From assembly GCF_011761185.1 (NCBI RefSeq), contig NZ_JAAOYM010000001.1, positions 4,588,001-4,652,000 of the forward strand: a stretch of 64,000 nt of DNA, written 5' to 3'. The stretch comes from Saccharomonospora amisosensis. GTDB taxonomy: Bacteria > Actinomycetota > Actinomycetes > Mycobacteriales > Pseudonocardiaceae. Under the pieces are notes generated by a model. It was not told the origin of the DNA and did not search any database. It saw nothing but the letters and a program-made list of their open reading frames with translations. How positions within the stretch are numbered: position 1 is the stretch's first letter; each line of letters opens with the position of its first letter. Positions 55,448 through 64,000 of the stretch are shown piece by piece. The position numbers were made by a program, and so were the translations under genes.

Positions 55448-58400
55448 TCACTCGGGCGGGATCCACGACACGTGCATCAGCTGCTTACCTGCCTTCCTGC
55501 TTACGAACACGCCGCGGCCCGGCGGCATCGGACTCGCCTTCACATTGCCCAGCAGCTGGCCCTCGTCCTTGGAGCCGTTCATCACGATGCCGGGCATCGC
55601 GAGTTCCTTCAGCTTGCCGATGATCGGGTCCATGCCGGTGCGGGCGGCGCCTCCGGTGCGGCGGGCAACCACCACGTGCAGGCCGACATCCTTGGCCTGG
55701 GCCAGGTACTCCGACAGCGGGCGCAGCGGGTTGCTGGTGGAGGTGGCCACCAGGTCGTAGTCGTCGACCACGACGAACAGCTCCGGCCCGGTCCACCAGG
55801 ACCGTTCCTTCAACTGCTGCGGGGTGACGTCGGGGCCGGGCAGCCGCTTGGCCATCGACTGCGCGACCTCCTTGATCATGCCTTCCAGCTGGTTGGCCGA
55901 CACCGCGTATCCCAGCAACTGATCACCCTCGACGAAGCCGAGCATGGTGCGCCGGTAGTCGACGAGGATCAGCACCGCTTCCTTCTTGGAGTAGCGCTCG
56001 GTGATGCCGCGCACGATCTGCCGCAACAGGTTGGTCTTGCCCGACTCGCCGTCGGCGTAGGCCAAGAAGTGCGGCTCGGCATCGAAGTCCAGATACACCG
56101 GCGCCAACTCGTCCTCGTTGACCCCGATCGGCACCAGCCTGCCGTCCCGATGCTTGTCCTGCAGCAACAACTCCTCGTAGGGCAGTAGATCCGGCAGCAG
56201 GCGAACCTGCGGGGCGCGCCGACCCTGCCAGGCGGAGGCGATCTTGGCGACCGCGTCCGCCACGCCGTTGCCGAGATCGTCGTCACTGCTGGAGCCGTCG
56301 ATGCGGGGAAGCCCGCTGAGGAAATGGAGCTTGTCTCTGGTCAGACCACGCCCTGGCCTGCCTGGCGGCACATTGACCGCGACCCGCCTGTCGATGTCGG
56401 ACTCGCTCGGGTCACCCAATCGCAGCTCGAACCGCGTGCCCAGCATGTCCTTGATGGCCGGCCGGATATCGGCCCAGCGGTTGGACGCGATGATCACGTG
56501 CACGCCGTAGGTCAATCCTTGCACCGCAAGCTTGGTGATCTGCGGCTCCAGCTCTTCGAAGTCGTCACGCAGCGCCCGCCAGCCGTCGACCACGAGAAAC
56601 GCGTCGCCGAACGGGTCCTGCTCGGCGGTGATCTCACCCCGGCGCTTGCGGTTGCGGAAGTCGTTCATCGAGTCCACGCCCAGCGCACCGAAGCGGGCCT
56701 CCCGCTCGTTCACCAGCGTGATGAGTTCGGCGACAATCCGTCGCGCCTTGTCCGGCTCCCGCCGTGCGACCGCGACGCCACCGACGTGGGGCAGCCCGTT
56801 CAGTCCCGCCAGCGTGCCACCACCGAGATCGATGCAGTAAAACTGCGCCTCCTGCGGCGTGTGGGTCAACGCCATCGACATCACCAGCGTCCGCAACATC
56901 GTCGACTTGCCCGACTGCGGACCACCGATCACCACCCCATGCCCGGCACCACCCGAGAAATCCGCCCACAACGGGTCACGCCGCTGCTCGTAGGGCCGGT
57001 CCACGATCCCCAACGGCACCTGCAACCGCCCGTTACCGAAAAACCCCACCGGCGAAAGGCCCCTGTCCTCCGTAGGATTCAGGTTCGGCAACAAGGTGTC
57101 GAGTGAGTTCGGCTCGTTCAGCGGTGGTAGCCAGACCTCGTGGGCAGGCGGCCCCTGCCCCACGAGCCTGCCGACGATCACGTCCAGTTCGCTCGGCTCG
57201 ACCGCCTCCTCGGACTGCTGCTTCGGCTGTTCGATCGGCTCCGGCTCGTGCTCGGGGATCTTCGGCAACTCAACGAAGTCAGGGACGAACAGTTGCGGCC
57301 GCTTGTCGGCGCGAACCACCTTGGCCCCTGGAGCGGCCGTCTTGATACCGGCGGGCCGGTATGGCCCGGAAACGTAGGACGCCTTGAACCGGACCAGCGT
57401 GGACGTGTCGTACTTGAGATAGCCCCCGCCGGGCACGGAAGGGAGTTCGAAGGCATCGGGCACCCCGATGGCGGCACGGGACTCGGCGGCCGAGAACGTC
57501 TTCAGCCCGATCCGGTAGGACAGGTGCGAATCCAGGCCCCGAAGCTTTCCTTCCTCCAGTCGCTGCGATGCCAGCAGCATGTGCATCTGCAGTGAACGGC
57601 CAAGTCGGCCGATGGCCACGAACAGGTCGATGAAGTCGGGTTTGGCGGAAAGCAGTTCGGAGAACTCGTCCACCACGATGAACAGCGCGGGAAGCGGATC
57701 GAGGTCGGCGCCGTTCTCACGCGCCTTCTCGTATTCCCAGACGTTCTTGAAGTTGCCGCCGTTCTTCAACGCCTCCTGCCGCCGATTCATCTCACCCGCG
57801 AGCGCGTCCTTCATGCGGTCGACCAGCGTGACCTCGTCCGCGAGGTTGGTGATGACGGCGGACACGTGGGGCGCCTTGTCCAGACCGAGGAAGGTGGCCC
57901 CACCCTTGAAGTCCACGAGCACGAAGTTGAGCGCCGTGGACGAGTGGGTGGCGAGCATGCCCAGCACCAACGTGCGTAGGAACTCCGACTTTCCGGAGCC
58001 GGTCGCACCGATGCACAGGCCGTGTGGGCCCATGCCCTCCATCGCCGCTTCCTTGATGTCCAGTTCCACCGGCTGGCCGTACTCGCCGACGCCGAACGGC
58101 ACCCGGTAGCGGTCCCTGATGGGCCTCGGTCGCCACGCCTGCTGAACGTCGAACGTCATCGGGTCGCCCGGGATTCCGAGCAGTTCCAGCAACGACGGGT
58201 TGGACAGCAGCGGCTGCTCCTCACTGTCGTCCGCCGCCGCAGTACCCATCCGGTAGGGCGAGATCTTTCGTGCCAGAGCCTCGACCTCGGCCAAGCTAAG
58301 CCAGTCCGGACGTCCGAACCACTCGACACCGCCCGCGCTGCGGGCGCCCAGTCGTTCCTGCTCGACCACCAACCGCAGCCCACGGCGTGCGGCCAGGTTA

Positions 58401-59458
58401 CCGATCGAGTCGGAAAGGTCGATCAGCGTGACCCCGACGAGGCCCTCCTCGAGCAGGATCTGCTCCTCACCGGTTACGTCGGCGTCATCGATGATGATCA
58501 CGACATGTGGTTGGTCCGGTGCCGGTGTCGCGTTTCGGGAGAACCGCTGGCGGTCCCGCAGTTCGTCGTCCAGCCACTGTTCGATCTGCGCGAGCGAGCC
58601 GCTCATCATCCTGAGCTGGCCGATACCGTCCGACAACGTCGGGTGCTGCACGTGCGGCAGCCACTTGGCCCACTCCCAGTGTTCCTTCGCTCGCCCCGCC
58701 GTCGCGATACCGATCAACACGTCGTCGGGGCTGTGGAAGGTGACCAGTTGCGCGAGCATCGCGCGGGTCAGGCTGCGGGTGAGCTTCTTGTCGCCCTGCA
58801 TACCGACAGCCGCGAAACCCCGAAGGGTGATCTGCGTCGGCAGGTCAGGAACGATCGAGTGCGCCCGCACGAACCGGCGCAACGCCAGCGTCGCGATTGG
58901 CTCCAACTCGTCGACCGGTCCGGTCTGCGGCGGTACCAGTCGGGTGGCCAGGCGGTGCGAGCTGCGGCCTACCCGCAGGTGCAGAAAATCCTGGTCACTC
59001 TGCCGCCGCTCCCACATCCGCCTGCTGGTCGCCAACGACCACAGGCTCTCCGGGTCCGGATGCACCCACTCCAGCGCCGCGCGCTGGTCGACCATCGCCT
59101 CCCTGGCCCTATCCCGCATCTGGCCGAGGTACCGCAGGTAGTCCTTGCGGTCCTCGTTCATCTCGGCCTTCTTCTGCTGCCCGCCACGACCACCGCCAGC
59201 GAACATGCCGACCATCGACATCATCATCATCAGCGGCATCATCAGAAAGAACGGGCTGCGCGCCATGTCGCGGTTGGCCGTGAACATGAAGACGACCATG
59301 CCCACCATCGCGACGACCATCACGATCGGCAACAGCTTCATGACGATGTTGCCCGGTATGGTCCTCGGCACCTCGGGTGGCGGCTCGAGATGCACCTCGC
59401 CGCCCGGCGGACGGGGAGCAGCAAGCCGTGGCGACCGCTTGAACTGCAGCGTGCTCAC
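55448..59458 (-). CDS. eccC4: Type VII secretion motor ATPase EccC (fused EccCa-EccCb)
   Basis: 1336 residues from GTG 59458 (AGGGG 8 nt upstream). Two N-terminal membrane helices (IVMKLLPIVMVVAMVGMVVFMF and the Met-rich LMMPLMMMMSMVGMF), then three FtsK/SpoIIIE-type ATPase modules. Walker A sites are GATGSGKS near 484, GGPQSGKS near 843 and ADGESGKT near 1133. It pulls the WXG100 dimers to the membrane channel. EccC is one protein here, as in ESX-4, rather than split. The start is divergent from eccD across a 218-bp promoter region. Confidence 0.95.
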   Translation of the reverse strand: MSTLQFKRSPRLAAPRPPGGEVHLEPPPEVPRTIPGNIVMKLLPIVMVVAMVGMVVFMFTANRDMARSPFFLMMPLMMMMSMVGMFAGGGRGGQQKKAEMNEDRKDYLRYLGQMRDRAREAMVDQRAALEWVHPDPESLWSLATSRRMWERRQSDQDFLHLRVGRSSHRLATRLVPPQTGPVDELEPIATLALRRFVRAHSIVPDLPTQITLRGFAAVGMQGDKKLTRSLTRAMLAQLVTFHSPDDVLIGIATAGRAKEHWEWAKWLPHVQHPTLSDGIGQLRMMSGSLAQIEQWLDDELRDRQRFSRNATPAPDQPHVVIIIDDADVTGEEQILLEEGLVGVTLIDLSDSIGNLAARRGLRLVVEQERLGARSAGGVEWFGRPDWLSLAEVEALARKISPYRMGTAAADDSEEQPLLSNPSLLELLGIPGDPMTFDVQQAWRPRPIRDRYRVPFGVGEYGQPVELDIKEAAMEGMGPHGLCIGATGSGKSEFLRTLVLGMLATHSSTALNFVLVDFKGGATFLGLDKAPHVSAVITNLADEVTLVDRMKDALAGEMNRRQEALKNGGNFKNVWEYEKARENGADLDPLPALFIVVDEFSELLSAKPDFIDLFVAIGRLGRSLQMHMLLASQRLEEGKLRGLDSHLSYRIGLKTFSAAESRAAIGVPDAFELPSVPGGGYLKYDTSTLVRFKASYVSGPYRPAGIKTAAPGAKVVRADKRPQLFVPDFVELPKIPEHEPEPIEQPKQQSEEAVEPSELDVIVGRLVGQGPPAHEVWLPPLNEPNSLDTLLPNLNPTEDRGLSPVGFFGNGRLQVPLGIVDRPYEQRRDPLWADFSGGAGHGVVIGGPQSGKSTMLRTLVMSMALTHTPQEAQFYCIDLGGGTLAGLNGLPHVGGVAVARREPDKARRIVAELITLVNEREARFGALGVDSMNDFRNRKRRGEITAEQDPFGDAFLVVDGWRALRDDFEELEPQITKLAVQGLTYGVHVIIASNRWADIRPAIKDMLGTRFELRLGDPSESDIDRRVAVNVPPGRPGRGLTRDKLHFLSGLPRIDGSSSDDDLGNGVADAVAKIASAWQGRRAPQVRLLPDLLPYEELLLQDKHRDGRLVPIGVNEDELAPVYLDFDAEPHFLAYADGESGKTNLLRQIVRGITERYSKKEAVLILVDYRRTMLGFVEGDQLLGYAVSANQLEGMIKEVAQSMAKRLPGPDVTPQQLKERSWWTGPELFVVVDDYDLVATSTSNPLRPLSEYLAQAKDVGLHVVVARRTGGAARTGMDPIIGKLKELAMPGIVMNGSKDEGQLLGNVKASPMPPGRGVFVSRKAGKQLMHVSWIPPE

Positions 59459-59676
59459 CGAAAGGACCCCTCTTCGACTCGGCGACGTCGGCCCGGCAGG
59501 CGCACGGACCGATACATTCACCGGAACTGCCCCCACGCATGGCCAAGGTGCGTTAATACTAGGGCGGCAGTACGACATCGTGGGGCTGGTTCGCCGAACG
59601 TGACCGGCCTTGGTGGCCAGTTACCCGCGACGCGGTATAAGTACCGCGTCGATATCTCCAGGTAGGGGGCGAACAG

Positions 59677-61074
59677 GTGGCAACGGGCACGACGGTTTTC
59701 AGCAGGGTGACGGTGGTGGCACCGCGTACCCGTATCGATGTCGCGCTGCCCGCGGACATCGCGGTTGCCGACCTGATGCCCATGCTGCTGGAGATGGCCA
59801 AAGAGGTCAGCCCCGACGGAGGTGCGAGGCACGGTGGCTGGGTGCTGGCCAAGCTCGGCGACGGACCGCTCGACCCCAGCCGGACGCTCGCCTCCCTCGG
59901 CATCGTCGACGGTGAACTACTACAGCTACGCAAGCGCAACGAGAGCCCGCCGCCGCCGCTCTACGACGATGTCGTCGACGCCATCGCCGAGGCACAACCC
60001 GACAGCTTCCGGCCGTGGACCAAGGAGACCGCACAGCGCATCGGCCACATCGCGGGCACGCTCTCCCTCCTCACCGCCGCGGTCGCGCTCTTCTTCAGTG
60101 GCCCACTGTTCGGCGGCAACGGTATTGCGGCAGCGATCGCGGGCGGCATCGGTGCGATCGCCTGTGTGGCCGTCGGCGCGACCCTCGTGAAAGCTTACGA
60201 AGCCGAAGCTACCGGCGTCGTGATCGCAGCTGCCGGTGGGCTGCCGCTGGCATTCGTCAGCGGGTTCTACATCGTGCCTGGAGCCTCCGTGCGCGCGAAT
60301 CTACTGTTGGCCAGCGCGCTGGTTGTGGTGGTCGCCGCGGTGTGCATCCTCGTGATGGGCGCGGGTATCACCACCTTCATAGCGGCGGCGACCGCAGGCG
60401 TGTTCGGATTGCTCGCGTTCCTCGTCGCGACACTGGTCGCCCATCCCGCGCCTGGCATCGCTGCCGGTACCGCTGCCGTGGCTCTCGCGGGCATCTCCAT
60501 GTTGCCGAGGGCGACCATCTGGCTGGCCAAGCTGCCGTTGCCCCACGTGCCAGGGACCGCCGAGGAACTCAAGGAGGACTCCGGCTACCCGGACTACTCC
60601 TCCATCGAGCGCAGGACCAGCATCGCGCACAAGTACATGACCGGCCTGCTCATCGGTTGTGGTTCGGTGACAGCGATCGCCGCTATCATCACGGCTTCGT
60701 CGCCGGACATCTACGGCATCCTCACCGCGGTGATCGCCACGATGGTCCTGCTGCTGCGCGCCCGCACCTACGCCAACGGCAGTCAGGCGGTCGCCCTGCT
60801 GACCACAGGCATGGCCTCAGCCGCGGGCATCCTGCTCGGCTGGATGTGGACCGAGGACGCGACAGGCCGCGTCGTCTGGGTGTTCGGATCGCTGATCTTG
60901 ATCGCGGCCGGCGCACTCGTGCTCGGAGTGGTTTTCCCGAATCAGCGATTCTCCCCGCCGATGCGACGCACGGTCGAGATCATCGAGGCGGTGTGCATCG
61001 CGGCGGTCCTGCCACTGGCGCTGGCGGTCATGGGGTTGTATTCGACACTGCGCCATCTCGACATCGGTGGTTGA
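59677..61074 (+). CDS. eccD4: Type VII secretion integral membrane protein EccD
   Basis: 465 residues from GTG 59677 (AGGGGG upstream). Ubiquitin-like N-terminal domain (SRVTVVAPRTRIDVALP to LGIVDGELLQL), then a linker and eleven or so membrane helices such as GTLSLLTAAVALFFSGPLF and LLLASALVVVVAAVCILVMGA. It forms the membrane vestibule of the secretion channel. It lies 37 bp before mycP on the same strand. Confidence 0.95.
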   Translation: MATGTTVFSRVTVVAPRTRIDVALPADIAVADLMPMLLEMAKEVSPDGGARHGGWVLAKLGDGPLDPSRTLASLGIVDGELLQLRKRNESPPPPLYDDVVDAIAEAQPDSFRPWTKETAQRIGHIAGTLSLLTAAVALFFSGPLFGGNGIAAAIAGGIGAIACVAVGATLVKAYEAEATGVVIAAAGGLPLAFVSGFYIVPGASVRANLLLASALVVVVAAVCILVMGAGITTFIAAATAGVFGLLAFLVATLVAHPAPGIAAGTAAVALAGISMLPRATIWLAKLPLPHVPGTAEELKEDSGYPDYSSIERRTSIAHKYMTGLLIGCGSVTAIAAIITASSPDIYGILTAVIATMVLLLRARTYANGSQAVALLTTGMASAAGILLGWMWTEDATGRVVWVFGSLILIAAGALVLGVVFPNQRFSPPMRRTVEIIEAVCIAAVLPLALAVMGLYSTLRHLDIGG

Positions 61075-61111
61075 CCCGCCGTATTCCGCTCACTGACGTA
61101 TAGGGGGTCGC

Positions 61112-62731
61112 GTGCGTAGGGCTTGGCCGCTGAGGCGCGCATCCGCGTTGGCGCTGACCGTGGCGATCGGCACGGTGTGCCCTGGGCTGTCACCCGTACC
61201 CGCCGTGGCGCAGGATTCCTCGTCCGACAGCGAAGGTTATTACGCGACGCCGCCGCCGCTGGGGAACACCGCACCGCCCACCGATACCGGTCGACCGGAC
61301 AAGCCATATACCAAGCAGGTCGGGTGTGTAGAGCGCGATCTGGGCCGCGACGTCATCCCGCGGGAAACCCCATGGGGGCAGCAGTATCTGCGCATCAACG
61401 AGGTACACGACCTGATGCGCTCCACGGTCGGTTCCGTCGGGCGGTACCCGGGAGGCGAAGCTGTCCGTGTCGCTGTGATCGACACCGGGATCACCAACCA
61501 CCCGTTCTTCAACGGCAGGGTGCAGGGTGTCGAGGACTACGTGGCCGATACCCCTAACGGTCCGGGTTTGGAGGACTGCGACGGGCACGGCACCGAGGTC
61601 GCGGGAATCATCGCGGCCAACACCACACCCGACATCGGGTTCAACGGTGTCGCCCCAGAAGTTCAGATCCTCTCGATTCGCCAGTCCAGCCAGAACTACG
61701 CTGTTGACGACTCGGCCTCACAGTCGAGTGGCGGCAACGAGAACGCGGGCGGTGAAGGCGGCAATGACTCCGGCGGCGGTGGCGACACAGATGGTGAAGG
61801 CCAACCGAACGCGCTGCGTGCGCCGGGCGGCACAGCCCCGGCGCAGAACGGCGGCCGTACGCAGGAAGAAGAGGACGCGGCAGGCACACTGGACACCCTC
61901 GCGCAGGCCGTCGTCCGCGCCACGAACGAGAACGCCGACGTCATCAATATCTCGATCAACAACTGCAGGCCTGCCGACGGCAACATCGGCGAGGGGGAAC
62001 GCACGCTGCAAGCCGCCGTTCGGTACGCCGTGGACAACGACGTTGTCGTCGTGGCAGCCGCGGGTAACACCGGCGAGAACTGCCCCCAGAACGACCAGCG
62101 AGACCCTGCCAAGCCGAAGACGATCGTGACGCCACCCTGGTTCGCAGAAGACGTACTTTCGGTAGCAGCCATTGACGAAACCGGCAGCGTGGCTGACTTC
62201 AGCGTCCACGGACCATGGGTGACAGTCGCCGCACCGGGAACAGGCATCACATCCCTTGACCCGGCCGCCGGCTCCGGCGGTCTGGCGAATCTCACCATCG
62301 AGAATGGCGAGCCACAACAGATCCAGGGCACCAGCTTCGCGGCGCCATATGTGTCGGGAGTCGCCGCGTTGGTACGTGCGAAGTACCCGGATCTGACGGC
62401 CCGTCAGGTGATGTACCGGATCGCGTATACCGCACAGCATCCCGCGGCGTCGGGCGGTCGGGACAACTTCGTCGGCTACGGGATCATCGACCCCATGGCG
62501 GCTCTTACGGCGACGGTGCCTTCCGAAGAGGGCATCGAGCCCGCAAGGGCTGACCAGCTCCCTTCGGACCTGCCTCTGACCGACAACCGCGACTGGACCC
62601 CGATGGTCGTGGCTCTGGCCGGCTCCGGCGGTGCCCTCATGGCGTTGATCATCACTCTGTTCGTGGTACACACCATCCGCCGCAACCGCACCGACGAAGC
62701 CCACCCCACGGATAGCCGGAAGCGCGTTTAG
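61112..62731 (+). CDS. mycP4: Mycosin, type VII secretion-associated subtilisin-like protease
   Basis: 539 residues from GTG 61112 (GGGGGT upstream). Signal peptide (ALALTVAIGTVCPGLSPVPAVA), then an S8 protease domain with VAVIDTGI (Asp about 124), CDGHGTEVAG (His about 158) and QGTSFAAPYVSGVAAL (Ser about 407). A Gly/Asn/Glu-rich insert lies near residues 205-260. A C-terminal membrane anchor (MVVALAGSGGALMALIITLFVV) and basic tail follow. Stabilises the ESX complex. The TAG stop lies within a palindromic repeat. Confidence 0.95.
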   Translation: MRRAWPLRRASALALTVAIGTVCPGLSPVPAVAQDSSSDSEGYYATPPPLGNTAPPTDTGRPDKPYTKQVGCVERDLGRDVIPRETPWGQQYLRINEVHDLMRSTVGSVGRYPGGEAVRVAVIDTGITNHPFFNGRVQGVEDYVADTPNGPGLEDCDGHGTEVAGIIAANTTPDIGFNGVAPEVQILSIRQSSQNYAVDDSASQSSGGNENAGGEGGNDSGGGGDTDGEGQPNALRAPGGTAPAQNGGRTQEEEDAAGTLDTLAQAVVRATNENADVINISINNCRPADGNIGEGERTLQAAVRYAVDNDVVVVAAAGNTGENCPQNDQRDPAKPKTIVTPPWFAEDVLSVAAIDETGSVADFSVHGPWVTVAAPGTGITSLDPAAGSGGLANLTIENGEPQQIQGTSFAAPYVSGVAALVRAKYPDLTARQVMYRIAYTAQHPAASGGRDNFVGYGIIDPMAALTATVPSEEGIEPARADQLPSDLPLTDNRDWTPMVVALAGSGGALMALIITLFVVHTIRRNRTDEAHPTDSRKRV

Positions 62732-62749
62732 CGGGCTAACCGCGCTTCC
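62718..62749. repeat. 18-bp palindromic repeat, copy 16, extended to a 32-bp palindrome; mycP stop and terminator
   Basis: CGTTTAGCGGGCTAACCG at 62725-62742. Flanks GGAAGCGCG (62718-62726) and CGCGCTTCC (62741-62749) extend the pairing to 32 bp with one mismatch. The mycP stop is at 62729-62731 inside the element. It looks able to act as the mycP terminator. Confidence 0.8.
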
Positions 62750-62874
62750 GCGGCCGGCATTTCCACCCCGGGGCCCGTCGTCGTTTGCCGTACCCCTTCC
62801 TCAGCAGCACGTCACAACGCAGCCGCAGACACTTCGGCGACCAAGCTTCAGCCTGCCTTCTTCGGAGGGGAGCA

Positions 62875-62892
62875 CGTTTAGCGGGCAAACCG
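62875..62892. repeat. 18-bp palindromic repeat, copy 17
   Basis: CGTTTAGCGGGCAAACCG, exact reverse complement of copy 18. With flanks they form a perfect 22-bp inverted repeat, arms 62872-62893 and 62955-62976, spacer 61 bp. Confidence 0.85.
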
Positions 62893-62955
62893 TGGCAAGG
62901 ATGGGCAAGAACCCGGATCCAAAGACCCATCGTCGGGAACGCGTCCTCGCAGGGA

Positions 62956-62973
62956 CGGTTTGCCCGCTAAACG
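62956..62973. repeat. 18-bp palindromic repeat, copy 18
   Basis: CGGTTTGCCCGCTAAACG, in the convergent gap 3' of eccB, inverted relative to copy 17. Confidence 0.85.
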
Positions 62974-63109
62974 TGCCACATCCCACCGACTCCCCCGGCC
63001 GCCGGCACTACGTGGCCTTGGTTTCCCCATACTGCGCATCGCGACGGGCTCACCCGCGACATCCGGACTTGCGACCTCGCGCGGTTATCCGGCTCAAGGG
63101 CAGGCGATT

Positions 63110-64000
63110 TCAGTTACCGCCTGTCGTCCCGGCCGCACCGTCCTGTTGGAACGAGCCCGCGTTCGGGTCAACAGGTACGGCGTCGAATGTGCGCATGACG
63201 TCTTGGGTGTTCAGCGAAGCACCCACAGGAAGCAACTTGATAATGGACTCGGGAGCGGGGTCGAGCCTGTTCAACCCCAACCCGGTGGCGATGTCGGTGT
63301 TTGGGATGCCGTAGCGCATTCCTCGATCGGAGATGAGCTGGATGTTGCCCCTGCCGAAGGTTTCTTTGGTCGTCGCCGACCGCACCGCAGCCGCGAACCC
63401 CGGCCGCATGTAGAAGCTGTCGATCTTCCAGTTGTCAGGACTCGGGGACCCGATGTCGATCAGTTGCGGCTTGCCTTGGGCGTCCTTGGGTCCTGGCAGC
63501 TCAGAACCGACGTAGACGGCGGTGTAGGCGTCCTGTTGGGGGCCCGTGCCCTTGACACTCCAGCCGAGACATCCGACGGGGAACTTCAACGGGTCGAGCA
63601 CGGTGGGCACCGACGGCGGGTAGTAATCGACGTCGAGGTAGGCAGGGTCGTTCCTGCCAACGCTGGGAACATTCGTCAGTACGTCGGGGCTGACCCGCTC
63701 AACGGACTCGCCTCCGCCTTGGGTGTTGCTGAACCGGATCATGTCGGCAACGGCCTGCGTGATCGGTTGAGTACCCGAGCGAGTGATGACGTAGTATTCG
63801 GTGCTGTTGCTGCGTTCGATCGCGAAAACCGCCCCGACAGGAAGGCCATCAACGTCGAATCCGTCGGGCGTCTCGCCCGCTCCCGGCACTGTGGGTGCTT
63901 TTAGTTCGCCCACGGCAGGGATCGCGTTCAACAACCCCATCGAGATTCGCCTTGCCATAGCCGGGTCCAGCTCCAACGCACGGCGCACGGAGGCGTCCTC
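63110..64000 (-). CDS. eccB4: Type VII secretion protein EccB, C-terminal part (5' end outside window)
   Basis: The last 297 residues are visible; the frame stays open at 64000. Periplasmic repeat domain of EccB: MGLLNAIPAVGELKAPTVPGAG, VFAIERSNSTEYYVIT, a Cys in FPVGCLGWSVKG, and the conserved C-terminal YGIPNTDIATGLGLNRLDPAPESIIKLLPVGASLN. EccB links the inner-membrane channel to the cell wall and completes the ESX-4 core with EccC, EccD and MycP. The N-terminal membrane anchor lies outside the window. Confidence 0.95.
   Translation of the reverse strand, partial: EDASVRRALELDPAMARRISMGLLNAIPAVGELKAPTVPGAGETPDGFDVDGLPVGAVFAIERSNSTEYYVITRSGTQPITQAVADMIRFSNTQGGGESVERVSPDVLTNVPSVGRNDPAYLDVDYYPPSVPTVLDPLKFPVGCLGWSVKGTGPQQDAYTAVYVGSELPGPKDAQGKPQLIDIGSPSPDNWKIDSFYMRPGFAAAVRSATTKETFGRGNIQLISDRGMRYGIPNTDIATGLGLNRLDPAPESIIKLLPVGASLNTQDVMRTFDAVPVDPNAGSFQQDGAAGTTGGN

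Larger units (their letters stand above)
62750..63109. other. 360-bp gap between mycP and eccB
   Basis: No gene is supported on either strand. The gap holds palindromic repeat copies 17 and 18, which form a long inverted repeat, and otherwise featureless GC-rich sequence between two convergent genes. Confidence 0.6.

Noticed and set aside
58022-59665. 547-codon plus-strand frame opposite eccC
   Set aside because: Antisense of a certain EccC coding region, Arg/His-rich and without motifs.

Overview
The window is high-GC actinobacterial DNA. Gene content and order point to a Pseudonocardiaceae-like or related mycelial actinomycete. The uvrD1/pcrA-chorismate mutase pair, the guaA-choD-guaB3-guaB-DUF5319-rsdA-sigD run, the whiB-groEL-groES-tsaD-rimI-tsaB block and the glmM-rpsI-rplM-ESX-4 block all follow Mycobacterium tuberculosis order as I remember it. 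A BldM orthologue between sigD and whiB is instead the Streptomyces arrangement. Start codons are often GTG, and GTGA/ATGA overlaps between neighbouring genes are common. I saw no rRNA, tRNA or CRISPR array.

Layout. 1-2.0 kb: pcrA (3' end outside the window), divergent from a chorismate mutase preceded by an aromatic-codon leader peptide and an attenuator. 2.1-7.8 kb: a small membrane protein, two look-alike single-pass proteins, a Ser/Thr kinase and a pseudokinase. 7.9-11.5 kb: a LiaFSR-like envelope-stress set (NarL-type regulator, PspC-histidine kinase fusion, PspC/LiaF-like protein). 11.5-19.5 kb: guaA, a degenerate aldehyde dehydrogenase, a ChoD-like GMC oxidoreductase, guaB3, guaB and a DUF5319 protein. 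19.6-23.7 kb: rsdA-sigD, bldM with a lost phospho-acceptor, a Rv3415c-like protein and whiB. 23.8-26 kb: groEL and groES under CIRCE. 26-41 kb: phoD, the tsaD-rimI-tsaB and tsaE-hydrolase-alr operons, split by an oppositely oriented acyl-CoA synthetase, then xylB, a GDSL hydrolase, nnr, glmS and an alpha/beta hydrolase. 41-46.7 kb: a six-gene operon joining two type-VII-secretion-like proteins to an ACP, a ketosynthase and a dead ketosynthase. 46.8-48.2 kb: an IS110-family element. 48.4-50.9 kb: glmM, rpsI, rplM. 51-64 kb: an ESX-4-type secretion locus (esxT/esxU-like genes, Hsp70-like/Rv3446c-type protein, eccC, eccD, mycP, partial eccB) with two extra surface-protein genes.

How the parts connect. 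Three layers of surface signalling (kinases, LiaFSR-like set, SigD/RsdA) and development (BldM, WhiB) sit beside cell-wall precursor genes (alr, glmS, glmM) and the ESX-4 machine. The operon at 41-46.7 kb encodes proteins with ESX-type W-x-G and Y-x-x-x-E motifs plus a minimal fatty-acid/polyketide cassette, and it is the best candidate here for an undescribed system.

A second feature runs through the window: an 18-bp near-palindrome, half-site GCNAA(A/C)CG, occurs at 18 sites from 16.2 to 63.0 kb. It is mostly intergenic, often in pairs, and in two places it supplies a gene's stop codon.
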